Positions 42,797 to 55,125 of a DNA stretch of 64,000 bases are shown here, piece by piece. The notes below the pieces were generated by a model. It saw nothing but the letters and a program-made list of their open reading frames with translations, ran no database searches and was not told the DNA's origin. Origin of the DNA: Mycogone perniciosa. Taxonomy: Eukaryota > Ascomycota > Sordariomycetes > Hypocreales > Hypocreaceae. The stretch spans positions 1 through 64,000 of the forward strand of contig JAOALB010000039.1 of NCBI GenBank assembly GCA_025331125.1. Reading direction: 5' to 3'. The position numbers were made by a program, and so were the translations under genes. Within the stretch, counting starts at the first letter, position 1; each line of letters opens with the position of its first letter.

Positions 42797-45700
42797 TCAC
42801 CTCCGTGGCTGCTCGCGCACCTTTTCCAACTTGTTGACGTTTTCCTCTGTCAGGGCTGCTCCTGTTCCTGGTTCGGTGAACGAAGTGCTACGGAGATCAG
42901 CAGGCACTCCCCCTGCTGCGTCGATGAGTTTCGTTTCGTAAAGCATGTTGGACCACTCCTCCTCGCCTTCTGGCCGCCTGATTGGTGGCGCCATCTCGGC
43001 GACTGATGAGTCAAATAGTGATGGTTCGTATTGCCCATTCGTGGTCAACGGACGGGGCGTTACCGGACTGTTGTGGATATCCTCAGACAAGGGAACTGTG
43101 GGTAGATCTTCTTCGATGCCCACATGTGGAATGTCCGCGTTTTCGCAATGCTCGCCGATCTCTGAACAATCAGAAGCGGTGGGCTCCGACCGTGGTTGGA
43201 CTCGCCGCGATAGGGACCATCTTATTAACATCTTCTCCAGCACTTTCATCGTCACCGGTTTCGAGAGATAGTCATCCATACCTGCCCTCGTACACTTCTC
43301 ACGGTCGCCTTGGATCGCGGAAGCAGTCATGGCCACAATGGGCACGTCTTGAACCAAACTCTTATAGGGGAAGTGATGTCGTAGAAGGTGAGTGCACTTG
43401 TATCCGTCGATGATCGGCATCTGTACATCCATCAAGATAATGTCTGGCTTCTTGTTCTGTCCTTGGGATGCACCCATCATATAGTCCAATGCTTCCTTGC
43501 CATTCCAGGTTGCAGAGACCTGGAAACCGAGCTTCCCAATGGTCTTGGTGGCGATCTTTTGGTTAACTGGGCTTTGGAAGACTGGTCAGTATCTCCACTC
43601 TATTGTTTCTCGATGATAAATACTTACTTGTCTTCTACCACCAAGATGTGCAGCCGAGAACGTTCTGACAGGGGCAACTCTTGCTCGGTCGATGGCGGTG
43701 TCCGTGTGGACGGGCGGCGACGAGGTTTGGACGAGGAAGTCACTGCACCATCTGACCCCTGGGACGTCGTGGTGAATTGCTCATATTCCGAACTGTTGCA
43801 TGATATGCTGAGTTCGGACTGCAACCGGTCAGGTATAGCCCCGGGTCCCGCCAAGGTTGGGTCCCTGGTCCCATTTGGTTTAATGAATGGCACCCAAAAT
43901 GTTGCTGTGGTCCCAATTCCTACAGTTGATTCCAAGGTGATGCGGCCATTCATCAGGTCTAGCAGATTTTTGCAGATGGTGAGTCCAAGTCCGGTACCGC
44001 CAAATCGCCGCGCGGTTGATGCGTCGCCTTGACTAAAAGGCTTGAAGAGCTTTCTGCGCACGTCTTCTTGGATGCCAATTCCCGAGTCTTCAATAACAAA
44101 TTTGACCTCAATCGCCTCTGCAGTCTCACGCTCCTTGACCACGGAGAATCTCACGTATCCTTGGTTGGTAAACTTGATACTATTGGTGAGAAGGTTGGTA
44201 ATAATCTGCCGCAATCTGCCGGGATCTCCGATAACAACCATATCATTTGCGATGTCGCCTCCAATGTCCGACTGGAAATCCAGATTCTTGCGTTCGACGG
44301 CGAACTGCAGCATTCGTCCGACCTCCTTGACAATAAGGGACAGCGAGAATTGAACCTCCTCGATATCCAATCGGCCGGATTCAACCTTGGAAAAGTCCAG
44401 AATGTCATTGATGACGGTCAGTAAAGACGTTGCAGAGCTCTGGATATTGTCGACGTATTCACGCTGTTCATCACTCAACTGCATGTCACCCAACAGTTCA
44501 GCCATTCCGAGAACTCCGGTGATTGGTGTCCGAATTTCGTGTGACATGTTGGCCAGGAACTGACTCTTCAACCTCGTCGCCTCCTTAGCAGCCGCCTCGT
44601 TCGCCATAGCACGGTGCTTCTCCTTGGACTGTTCTCGCAACGCGTCTCCTCGGACCTTCAGCTCGGTGACATCCATGATCACGCCAATAACGCCCTCGAT
44701 GCAAGTCTCGTTTGTTGATTTACTATCTTGTGTCTTTTTGCCGAGCATTGGTAGAAATCGCGTTCGATACCAGCGGTCATCTGCTTTGGGTAAGTTTGGA
44801 AATAAGATTTTGCACTTTCGAATAACTCACCAAGTCCATGTTCCTTGAGATCCTCATTGCTTCTTCCTTCGAGAATATCCTCGATAGATTGAAGCCACTG
44901 GGGGCGCTCATCATCAGGCATCTGCTCCGTCAGACGGTTGAAAACCTTGTACATATTCTCGCCTATGTACCACCTGCTACCGTCGTGGTTGTCCTCACAA
45001 GCATTGTTCCAGATCAAGGCACCCTCAAGCATAGTGAGCCGTCGCTCTGGGTCAACAGTGAAAATTGTGACATGGGAATGGGCGATGACGCTGAGCAGTT
45101 GTTGACGAGTGCGCTTGGCACTCAATTTGGTCTGCATGCTCTCGTGTATATCGGTGCAGGTTCCTGTTGACCATTGATGAGAGACTGGCTTCGTCATGTG
45201 TAGAGGGTTAACATACCAAACCATTTCTCAATCTGACCGGTTTCTTTGTCCCGTACAGCCAGGGCACGACCAAGAAACCATCGCCATTCCCCATCCTTGC
45301 TGCGGCAGCGATACTCCATCATATAGGGCTCTCCAGTCTCTAAGGAGCGCTTCCACCTAGTGAGGGCCTCAGGCATGTCGTCGGGATGAAAAGCACCCAG
45401 CCAGTCCTTGCCCAGGCAATCATCTGGCGTTAAGCCTGTGTACGTGTACCATCTTGTATTGAAAAAATCGTGCCGCCCATCTGGCTTCGCCGTCCATACC
45501 AATTGCGGCATCGTATCGCATATGATCTTGAAACGCTCCTCATCACGTTCTTTTATTTGAGATATCTCTTCCGTCATCATTGTAACGTCGCGACCAGTAA
45601 CCACGCCAGCAAGGAACTCGTGTGTCGTATCATCGTATAATCCCTCGCCTAATACGTCGAATATGACCTTCTTCCCATCGTCATCATACATCCCGACGCG

Positions 45701-47050
45701 CATACCGGAAAATGGCTTCTCAGTCCTAACTAATATTGAAAGGGGGTATTCGTCAATATCCAGAGGTCGAGAGAAGTCTTCAGTCCAAAGTTTCCAGTTC
45801 GCCAGGATGTGAAATCCATCCATAGAGTCGAGATCGGCATTCGGAGGGAGTAACTTCCTAATAGCTTTGTTCGGGAATATCACGCTCCCGTCCTTCCACA
45901 TTGCAACAACTGGCGTCTGAGTACTGTCAATCAAGGCGTCCTTCATCCGAATCATCTTCTGCAGCATTGAGGGGGTGCTTGACTGAGCATGGGAAGCGAT
46001 GGTCGGCGGTCCCATTGGCGGAAATGGGCTTGAAGACATGGTGATTACACCCGGGCTGTAGAATGATGGTGAGCTAGAATCCCGACTTGACGCGACGGAT
46101 GAAGGATTAGAATTGACGATAGATCTTCGCTCAGCTGCCTCAAGGATGTTGGATCTTGCAATCGCCCTTTTGGTGTTTGGGGGCATTGACGGAGTGGATT
46201 GGGTATTAGTAAATGTGAGAGTGAAATACGTCTGCTTCTCCTCAACCTCCCATATTGTGATGATCATTTTGGCAAAAGCCTGATACTCAGATTCCTTGGA
46301 CTTGTATCGAATATCAAAGGTCGTTTTGCTGATGCCCTTGCGGGTAATCACGACTTCCACGATGGCATCTTGAGTCGGACGTCCGATCGATTTCGATTGG
46401 CCATCTAGCGGCGATACAGAGTTGATGGTCGGAGTGGCGTCACCTCCGGACTGGAAAGCTTGTTGTTGGTCCAAGGTAGGAGGCCGAGCACCAACCTCAG
46501 CAACCAAGGTGTCCAAGAAGGCTTCCCATTTAACCCAGATTGGGTGGCCGTCCTGTAGCATATCAATGCCAACTTGCGATAATGTCTGGCCACGTAATTG
46601 TTCAATAGTCGCCAACGCATCCTCGTCACTCAGGTCGTCGGAGACAAGGCCAAGCATCCTCCCCATGGCCTCATTTGCCAAGACAACGGTCTTCAAGTTA
46701 TTCAGGACGAGGACGGGGACTGGCAGATACTGCATCGCGGAGAAGGCAAGTTGGCCAGGTGATATGGTAGGCATGGTCAATCGGAATGGGCTCTGGGACT
46801 CTGAGCGACCCCCCTCAGCAGTCAGGCCTAGGGGGTCCCGGAGGAACCGGCTGCCGCCGACTGAGTGAGAACTGCCCTCCACATGATTCTTATCTGCTGT
46901 GGCAATCTTCGACGGCGTCGGGTCTTTTGAGGGCGATGCGGGATCGGAATCGAGATCTGGCGGCTTTGGGGGGGTATCGTGGGCAGCAGGGACGGGCCGT
47001 TGAGCTCGAGTCTGGCTGCTGCTCGCACGAGCTTGTTCTGTCGGCGTCAT
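42797..47050 (-). CDS. Hybrid sensor histidine kinase with multiple PAS domains
   Basis: Four exons: 47050-45217, 45163-44831, 44780-43628 and 43571-42797, about 1,364 aa. A disordered N-terminus is followed by PAS-like regions near residues 100, 360 and 505-625. The last has a clear PAC end (MEYRCRSKDGEWRWFLGRALAV..WFGTCTDIHE). A fourth PAS-like segment follows (TIFTVDPERRLTMLEG). The HisKA H-box is SHEIRTPITG (His about 804). The ATPase has FVIEDSGIGI and GGTGLGLTICK. The receiver has VVEDNPVNQK, LMDVQMP (phospho-Asp about 1155) and a KPVT lysine. It would pass phosphate to Ypd1-type proteins. No membrane segment is seen, so it is probably cytosolic. The fungal HK class is not resolved. Exon 3 has two in-frame acceptors 3 nt apart. 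Confidence 0.92.
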
Positions 47051-49799
47051 GACGCGAGTTTCCCGTACATAAGGAAGAGGTACCGGAGGGGGTGGATGAG
47101 CGCAAGGCGGCGTCCAATGGGTTGCTGCCTTGAGAACAAACTCGGGAGCTCGGGACTGTCGGTTCGATGATGAGGACGGAATATGGTCACTCTCGGTGGC
47201 AGCTCAGCTCGCCGAGCTCACATGAGACACGAGCAGGCGACTCAGCCTGGGTCAGTACAGATGTGAAAGACCTTGGGTAGAAGATCAGTGCACAACTAGA
47301 GATTGGTTGGATAAAGAAGGGAAGAGCATTGCGCGATTGCAGCTCGATCGATTGGTGCCGTCAGTTCACTTGTCGAAGCTCTGCCGGTATCGCACGGATG
47401 CGGTAAATTGCAGATCCTTGTCTCCACCCATTCGATGGAGGTCGAGTCGTGTATGAAGTAGTAGTAGCGTACGGAGTATATGGAGGGAAATCGTGGGGGA
47501 ACACAGCAGCTAGAAGCCGGGCGATCGACGGGCAGAAACTTGGAAGTTCTGCAGAGGAAGACGAGACAAGCAAGTTTGCTGACTGCACTGACGAGCTTGG
47601 CGGAAGGGTGATGGGCAACTGAGGGGATCAATTGGAGATCGGAAGCGGGGGCGAGAGACCGCAAGACAGGCAAGTCGGTTCAAAGCGCAAACAGGCTTGA
47701 TCAAAGGCTGGTTTGTGGCTTTTGAACGACGACAACTGCTTTTCGCCTCTGATGGCCGCGAACAGATTGCGAGGTGACTGGCTGGCTGGCTGGCTTGCGA
47801 CAAGGATGACAGGACCCTGAGCTGAGACAGCAAGGAACAGCGGGGCGTATAGGGGGCAGGGGTTAGGGGCAGGGGAGTTGGGGGGACAGGGGGCAGCTGC
47901 TGGCGATTTGAAAAGACCTCTCCACTTCCGACCGATCCAGACAACAGACACACTCCCATACTATGTATTAATACAGCTCGCAGCGATATCCGGAAGCGCT
48001 GGGCAACTAGGCAAATGAGTAGTAAAATGCCGCGTTTGATGCATACATCTTCATGTGCGGAAACCAAAAAAAAAATTCAAACAATGAGGCAAACACATCC
48101 TCGTTGGATGGCCTTGTTATCGTGCTTCAGCCACCACACGGCAGCACAAAAGGGTGGAAAGGAAACAATCCCCAGTCAGATGGAGGATGCATCCATGCAT
48201 CCAGACCACGCGTGCGGTACAGAACGCTGCAGTCTAGCACGCCCGTTTGTTTGACTGGGCTGATTTATCAGTTGATGCTTCACGCAAGCGAGTCGAGGCC
48301 AAAACAAGCCTTGCCTGGCTTGGCGCGGACACACCAGACCAGCATGCCACCAAGACTTGCCATTCATCAGGTGCTAAGGTACGGACTACCTGTACGAGTA
48401 TATACTACATATAATACTCCGTACTCCGTACACATATAAGAAGTACTACGGAGTGGTTCTCCGTAGGATTTTCTAACCATACAGATGAAGTGGCGACGGA
48501 TAAGCGTATGGAGGCATAAACCTAGACTGGGGTTCCTTCAGTAATCAGCAACACCGTTTCTGGGCAAAGGGAGTCCGCTAGCCAGTATCAAAGTTAGGCT
48601 TCTCTCGCGATGAGGAAGAATTTATCAATAGCTGACTAACTCACTATGGCCTGTTGCCCGGGACTTAGCCTCGATGACACCGCCGCTCGAGTCACGCAAA
48701 AAGGCCTTTGCTTGCCCGTTGGCCGTGGCTGGCGAGAAAAAAAGGAAAAAGGGCATTGGTTAGTGATGCTACCATGTGACTGGCTCGGTCCGCCTTAGGT
48801 GCTTTGTCCTGCAGCTACGACGACTGCAAATCACTATGCAGCTAATCCCCTGTGGATAAGTGGACGTTGATCCCCGGTTCCTTCGGCCGGCGTAAAGCGA
48901 TACGCATCCATAGGTACGGAGTACAAAGTCCAGAGATACGGAGTCCTCGTACATATTACCCGTACTTCATCCCTTGTTTGTTTAATGATGCTTCAATCCA
49001 CAGCCAACCTGTAGCCAAGGAAGAGTGAGACCACACAGCCGTCCTCGGCTTGGTGCATACCACCTGTTTGACAAAGACAAAGCTCAAGGCGAGGGTGTGC
49101 TTGGAAGTGGCAAAGTTTCGTCCACTTTAGACCCACTGGCAGCCAATCAAGCTGTCAAACCCATCGCCCACAATACAGCACTGGGATGATCCGCGAATTG
49201 TGGCCTGCCAAGGTTTCGGCCTGCGTAGTATTACTCCGTAATAATATCGAGGTGCTGGATCTGTGGGCTGTCTCCGGAGAACGCGAGCGTTGGGGCTGAC
49301 CAGGTCCGGAGTCCGGTTGTACAACTACGGGTACGACTCGACCACGCACGAATACCTATCCTGCTCACTCACACTTTACGTCTTATTGCATATTCTAAAT
49401 TCCGGCGTGGTGAGGCGGCACCTGTTATGCAATTACTGGTACTACCTCTCGAGGTGCTCTGTACTTGGCAAACAAACAATAAACCCAAACAGCAGGATGT
49501 TGCTTTATCGTGTATCAACTCCGCATGTCAGTCCCAAAAAGTCAAACATTCCCATCAGCTCTCTCAAGATCATAGTGCTTAATTCGATCAAAACTCCCAC
49601 AGGTCCACCCTTGCCGATCTACTCCATTTGCAATCGACGCCTTTCCCAAAGTTGCCCAGGTCCAAAAACGGCCTGCTTTTAATATGGGCTAAGGATACGC
49701 ACGACGTCGCAGGCAACAACGCCACAACCACACCGCATCGCGACCCTTGTTCGCCCGTTAAAACAACAAGGGACTAGTTGTACTTCGTACCCGCACCCT
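47051..49799. other. 2.7-kb intergenic region upstream of the histidine kinase
   Basis: This probably holds a long promoter and 5' leader of the kinase (up to about 48 kb) and the 3' flank of wss1. It contains GGCT tandem repeats at about 47776-47795, an A run at 48066-48075, and clusters of TACTCCGTA/TACGGAGTA words at 47472, 48379-48467 and 48912-48970. Open frames are short and overlap on both strands, and none is supportable. Confidence 0.55.
48379..48467. repeat. Dense cluster of TACTCCGTA / TACGGAGT words
   Basis: Contains GTACGGACTACC, two overlapping TACTCCGTA copies, AGTACTACGGAGT and TCTCCGTAGG within 90 bp of AT-rich sequence. The words are reverse complements of one another, so the cluster can fold. 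Confidence 0.75.
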
Positions 49800-51064
49800 T
49801 CATCGCGAATTCGTCTTCATACGACCACAAGTCGAGCAAGTCCACCATTGCCGCTCCATCACCGTGTTGCAGATCTCACAAAGCCATGTCGGTGGCGGCG
49901 GAGGTGCTGACACAAGTGGTTTGCGGTCTGTTGGCGTCTCATGCCTCCTCTTCTTCTTAGGTGGACTCGCGGTCAAGTCAATCACGGCTGGCGGCGATCC
50001 TTGCTGCTTCGATTTCTTCTCTGATACCGGTACCTCAGAACGCTCTGCTCCGCAAGCATCGCAACACAGGAATTTTGATGGATTGTGCAGTGTACAGACC
50101 GAACATACCCAGAATGGACGCTCGCGAGGTTGAGATTCCCTTGAGACAACCCCTTTTGCGCTGGTATTCGATGACGCGCCTACAGTTCCCATAGCCTCCT
50201 CCGCTGGTGACGGCGGCGCATTCAAGCCGCCCTGGTTGGTGATCTTGTCTTCTTGGGCCATTTCCCAAAGGGCTTGAGCAATAGCAAGATCGTTCGCTTC
50301 GTCTTCCTCAGCCTGAGTTCGAAAGCCATTTTTGGTCGCCGTATCCGCAACATCGCGAATCTCGTTTTCACTGAGCTTCTCATTGGCGCAGCCCTCGAGC
50401 GCCTTCGTTCGTTTTTCGGCCGCCTCTGCCGCTGCTTGACGCAGATTCCTCGGCCGTGGGGGACGCGATGGTCCCGCTGGTCCCGCTCCACCAAGTCGAT
50501 GGCCAAACGATTGTTGTGAATGTCTCTTTTCTGCTGCCACGCGAGCGAGTCTTTGTGCTTCGTAGACCGGCAACCTCGCCCCTCCTACCCGATGTCCTTC
50601 TGACAAGAAGCCCTCGCCCGTGTAGCCTTTGAAGACGAGAGCCTGCCATTCATCGCGCAACTGGTCCCAAAGCGCGTGAAACTTAGCATCGTGAGGTCCA
50701 TGGACAATATGGCACAATTCATGAAGCATCGTATCAACCACATTTTCCATCGGAAGGAACTGATTTCCGTCTGACGGGTACCGTAATCGTAGACATATCT
50801 TCACCTTGCGATGTATTCGTACATTGAGTCCTAGTATAGTTAGCCAACTGCGTAGCCAGTACTCCGTAGATATGAGCTGTGTTTACCGAGCAAGTTCTGC
50901 TGGGTTGGGTAGAACTCTGCCAGTTGATCGACCCTCCACCCATGTTCCCGCATTATCGGCTTTACCAAGGAGGCCACCTTCTTCAAAATTCTCAACGCCT
51001 CATCAGCCCGAGCAAGCCGGCTCAGGTGGATGTACGACAATATCAAGGGGTCATGTTCAGGCAT
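49800..51064 (-). CDS. wss1: Wss1-like DNA-protein crosslink protease (WLM domain)
   Basis: Two exons, 51064-50887 and 50830-49800, total 402 aa. The start at 51064 (MPEHDPLILSYIHLSR) is the first ATG in this frame. The WLM metalloprotease domain (about residues 1-150) has the zinc motif HELCHIVHGPHD. Two RanBP2-type zinc fingers follow: WVCSVCTLHNPSKFLCCDAC and, at the C-terminus, WLCEICNTVMERQWWTC. A SUMO-interacting motif VIDLTAS lies between them. Wss1/SPRTN proteases remove proteins covalently trapped on DNA, with Cdc48 and SUMO recognition in yeast. Two fingers rather than one is a modest extension over yeast Wss1. Confidence 0.9.
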
Positions 51065-51656
51065 GTTGCCTGTAAATACGCTCGACAGTTCAGGGTAGGC
51101 ACGGGTACACTCAGGGGTACTTCGTACAGGCTGCTTGTTCTTCAACGAGCGAGAAATCCATGCAAAGGTGGGGGGGGGTAATGATGGCTACATGACGCCA
51201 GGTGACTCTGGATTCTTCTGGATTTGGCCACGTCAGAAGAAGGTGTCCCGAGCCGTGCCGTTGTCCTTCACTGAGTTGCCTTGCTTACGTGAACACATGT
51301 TGGATGATTGGAATCACTGTCTATTAGATGTGGGAGATTCCGCTCGTTGGTCTGCCTCGATGACTAATCTAGGCTAAACACGGGACCTAACAAACAAAGA
51401 GCATTGTTCGGCAATGTCATACCACGGAAAGGGAAAGAAGGACTTTATTTACACAAAATATAGTTATCGTAAGAGACTGCCCTGCCTATAAGACATGCGA
51501 TCTGGTCATTACACGAAAAACATAGGTGCACATTAACCTCACAGTGGAGCAGCGCACTGCAGCAAGCTTGTTTGTTCCTTTCTATGATTCATTCGTTTAT
51601 AACCCAGCCTAATTAAGTCCGGGGCATCGGGATAAGACAGCTCATTCCCAACCACA
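51065..51656. other. Intergenic region between wss1 and tRNA-Cys
   Basis: About 590 bp containing the wss1 promoter side. A run of 8-9 G lies at about 51171-51178. No gene was seen. Confidence 0.55.
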
Positions 51657-51742
51657 GGACTGGTAGCTCAGTGGTAGAGTGAGAGATTGCAGCTTATGCA
51701 GCAAACATCTCCAGGTCGCGATTTCGATTATCGCCCGGTCCT
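51657..51742 (+). tRNA. tRNA-Cys(GCA) with a short intron
   Basis: The acceptor arm GGACTGG/CCGGTCC pairs fully with one wobble. The D-arm is AGCTCAGTGGTAGAGT. The anticodon loop has TTGCAG, with an intron of about 14 nt after position 37 that contains a second TGCAGC. The T-arm GCGAT-TTCGATT-ATCGC is perfect. The anticodon stem has an A-C mismatch at its outer pair. T runs at 51753-51757 and 51760-51765 form the Pol III stop. Confidence 0.82.
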
Positions 51743-52130
51743 GATTTCTATCTTTTTGCTTTTTTACCCATATAATTTTTTTCTAATTTGTCTATTTACA
51801 TCTCAAGCTCTCTCTCCATATTGTAACATTTCTTTATCCCATGGCACCACCTCTTCCCTCCAATTGCCATTGCTTCCCGGCAAATGTCATTCCAAAGCCT
51901 TCAGCCACCCGTCTATGCTCGCTATCACTTTTTGTCGGCAGCCACTCACATTTTGTCGAAGAGAAAAAGTCAACAGTGCACAGGGAGTGCTGCTGGACAG
52001 TTTTGCCGCGGTCACTCATTCGAAGGCGGGCGGGAAGAAGACCTGCCTCATTTTGGATCATGTATTACTACTCTCTGCTACCCACTGTAGCTCAAACAAG
52101 CAACCGTTACGCCTTGTCCAATCCGATTTC
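51743..52130. other. 3' region between tRNA-Cys and the amidase
   Basis: About 390 bp holding the tRNA terminator T runs and the amidase 3' UTR. Nothing else was seen. Confidence 0.6.
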
Positions 52131-53947
52131 CTAGTCAAGCTCCAGCAGCTTGAACTTGTCGTCTCCCAAAGCATCCTCAACCCTCTTCATAACGGCCAAG
52201 ACCTTCTCCTCCTCCAACCGTCTTCCAATGACCTGGACGCCAACTGGCAGGCCGTGCATAGCATCCGCATCGTACAGCTTGTAGGCACCTTGAGCAATTC
52301 CGTTCAACTTCTTGATGCTGAAGCTACTTGGCAACTGATCCTTGTTCTTGTCCACATGGGTAACAGGCAGAACGCCGGCAGTATAGTCGATCTATTTCAC
52401 GTTAATACCAGAAACATTCTGAACAAATGAATCGTACATGGAGAGCTTACAAGGTTGAAGAGAAACGTATATCCACAGCTGCTGACAGCATCGTGCATAC
52501 CGTTATGGGGAACGGCCGGCAATGCATTGGGTGGGGAAATGAGGAAGTCTACCTTGGTGTCCTCCCACCACTCAAACCATCTTCTCTTGTAGGCCTCTCG
52601 CTTCGCGATCAACTGCCAGTACTGATAAACATCCTTGGCATGCCAGCCCAGGATAAGATCGGCCCAGACAGGATCTCGTCGAATGTACTTGACCCACAGG
52701 TAGTGCAGATATTTGATGGGTCGGGGAAGCTTCATGTAGAATCGCATCTGAGCAGCACCACGGTCGTTCCACTCGCCGGGGCGGAAGAAAGTCTTGACCG
52801 TCTGCAGGCCGTCACTGTCCAGAAGGTGGGATGCGAGCTGCAGTGCCTCGAAGGGCAATGGAGGGTCTACCTCGACAATCTCGTGGCCAGCATTCCGCAA
52901 GGCAGATTCAGCCATCTCCAGAGCTCTCTTGCACGCGGGACTGGGGTCCACAACTCCGTCTGTTCGGAAGACACCAACCCTGAACTTCTCCTTTTCCAAG
53001 TACTCCTGTTCCACTTCTGACCTCCATGGGATAGGGTGACACGAGTAGTCGTAGGCCCAGGGTTTCATCTTGATGATTGTGCGTGTGAAGTAGGTCAGGT
53101 CATTCAATGTTCGGGCCATAGGGCTGTAAACGGCCGGGACACCGTCTTGACCAGGCATGCTGGTGACCATGCCCAGCTTCAGCCAACGACCAGTAGAGCA
53201 CTTCAAGGAGTAGATTCCCGAGTAATGGGCGGGACATCGAACACTGCCGGCAACATCGCTACCAATTCCGATTCTGCCACCCATGGCCAGCAATGCGCCT
53301 TCACCACCGGTAGAACCACCTGGAGTATACTTGCTGTTGTAGGGATTTGTAGATCGGCCCCAGACATCGTTCGCAGATTCGAAGCTCAGCAGTGTAATAG
53401 GAATGTTGGTTTTGACATAGGGGACGGCTCCAGCCTCTTTAAGCAACTTTGTGGTGAGACCGTCCTCCGACTTCTCCTTTCCAACATACCTGCTGTATCC
53501 CACAGTACTATCATATCCCACCACATCGATGGTATCCTTCAGACTGACCGGAATACCAGCCAGAGGACCCTTCAGATTGATAGAACCATCCTGGACCCAC
53601 TTCTCTGCATCAGGCAGCATAATCTCGGTCACGCAGTTGGTCTTCTCCTGGGCCTTGAGAGCAACCTTGCCATAGGTATGCAGAATGTCGACGGCGCGGC
53701 TGGGGTCCTTGTGTACTTCCTCAACAAGCTCCTCAATGGACTTGTTGACGGTCTCCCGATCTAGGACGCTGAAGGGGCCATGGTAGGATGTCAATGCTCG
53801 GATACGGGCATCACGCTGATCTTGCTTGAATCGACTAGCAGACGAAGGGGTTAGCATGGATTGCAAGTAGGATACGGTGGTGTTGGGCAGCATTCGTCCA
53901 AGGGCTTACCAGTCTCGTCGATGCTGCAGATAGTCTAGAAGAAACAT
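52131..53947 (-). CDS. Amidase-signature enzyme (general amidase/FAAH-like)
   Basis: Three exons, 53947-53910, 53834-52451 and 52391-52131, total 560 aa. The amidase signature is complete: catalytic Lys in PVSLKDTIDV, cis-Ser in TPGGSTGGEGALLAMGG, and nucleophile Ser in IGSDVAGSVRCPA. The C-terminal FNL-IDYTAGVLPVTHVD and GLPVGVQVIGRR blocks are typical of fungal acetamidase-like enzymes. It should hydrolyse amides to acid and ammonia, and the substrate cannot be told. No signal peptide is seen, so it is probably cytosolic. The tiny first exon encodes only MFLLDYLQHRRD plus two bases, and the junction codon is a Cys. Confidence 0.92.
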
Positions 53948-55125
53948 TTTGAAACAACCGCCAACCTGACTCAGCGGGATGGTAGATGCCGGAAATTGAA
54001 TGCGGAGAAGAGAGAGAAGCTCGATTAAGGCGTGGCATAGCCATAGCTATAAGAAGGTGTCTCCTTTGCGGAGGCCCTGGCGGCTATTACGAGAGGCCAA
54101 TAAGTGAGCCCGCTGATAGCCGACTAATGAGAATGCCGGTCCAATGCATAGAGCAACAAGCTTCCCCACATTCATGTGGGAAGCGAGCTTGTTTGCTAAA
54201 GCTGCCAATTGGGGTTACAAGGCGGCATAGCGGGCATGATGGCCTCATCTGTTGCCAATGGGCGTTCAGCCTGTCTCCGATGCTTCGCGATAGTGGCCCA
54301 AGACATCTCTGTAGGCCGGAGTCAGCATGGAAGCGCACCGCATCAACAGGTCCCGATGGTCTGCCGGCTTGCGGAACCTTTTGACGGCCCGACCGAGACG
54401 CCCCCAGTCTCCTCCGAACGCGGGGCTGATCGGGGGCTAATTGAAGTAGAGTACTCCGTAGCTCTGTACTTTATACTCCGTACTACGAGCAATAGTTGGA
54501 AATTGGGACATCCATATTGAGATCATGGTGGTTGATCCACAGTTGTCGTTTATATGCTCGCATCTATCCGGTATTTATGCACTTACACCACACGGCACCA
54601 CAAAGCGTCAACCGCCGTCCCTTATGGACTAATATGGAGACCCGAGAATGCGACTTTACACCACAATTCAGCGCGGCAACTGTTTCAGATTTGACTGTCA
54701 GTTTCCAGCATGAGTGCCGAATCATCCTTGGCTCGGCGGCAAGGTGATCCTGCAGATGCCAACTGGGTCTCGTTACCGGGCTTTATAGCACATTATTGGT
54801 CTGGCTTCACATGTGGTGTTTGGGACTTTGGTATGTGAGACGATGGGGGCTTTGATCAAAGACCCTGCGTAGCCTCCATATAAAATGCTACGCCACCTTG
54901 GGAAGCATGCCGAAGAATTTGAGAAGAAATAAATGGCATGCAATGCCACCATGAAAATGGTGATGCATTTTCTTTTGTATTTGACGAGCCCTCACATGCG
55001 CAGACAAGTCAGTTCGGAGGGCAACTCGCAAATCCCAACACACATCAGGGGCAATGACCTGAGTGTATTCTAGTTCTTAATACCTAGCCCCCTCTTCTGC
55101 TTTCATTTCCTTTTCTTCATCGGCC
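53948..55125. promoter_or_regulatory. Divergent intergenic region, amidase and secreted-protein promoters
   Basis: About 1.2 kb. A cluster of TACTCCGTA words sits at about 54450-54488. A pyrimidine-rich stretch lies just before the secreted-protein start. A short inverted repeat, CCCACATTCATGTGGG (54167-54182), is nearly perfect. No gene is supportable. Confidence 0.5.
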
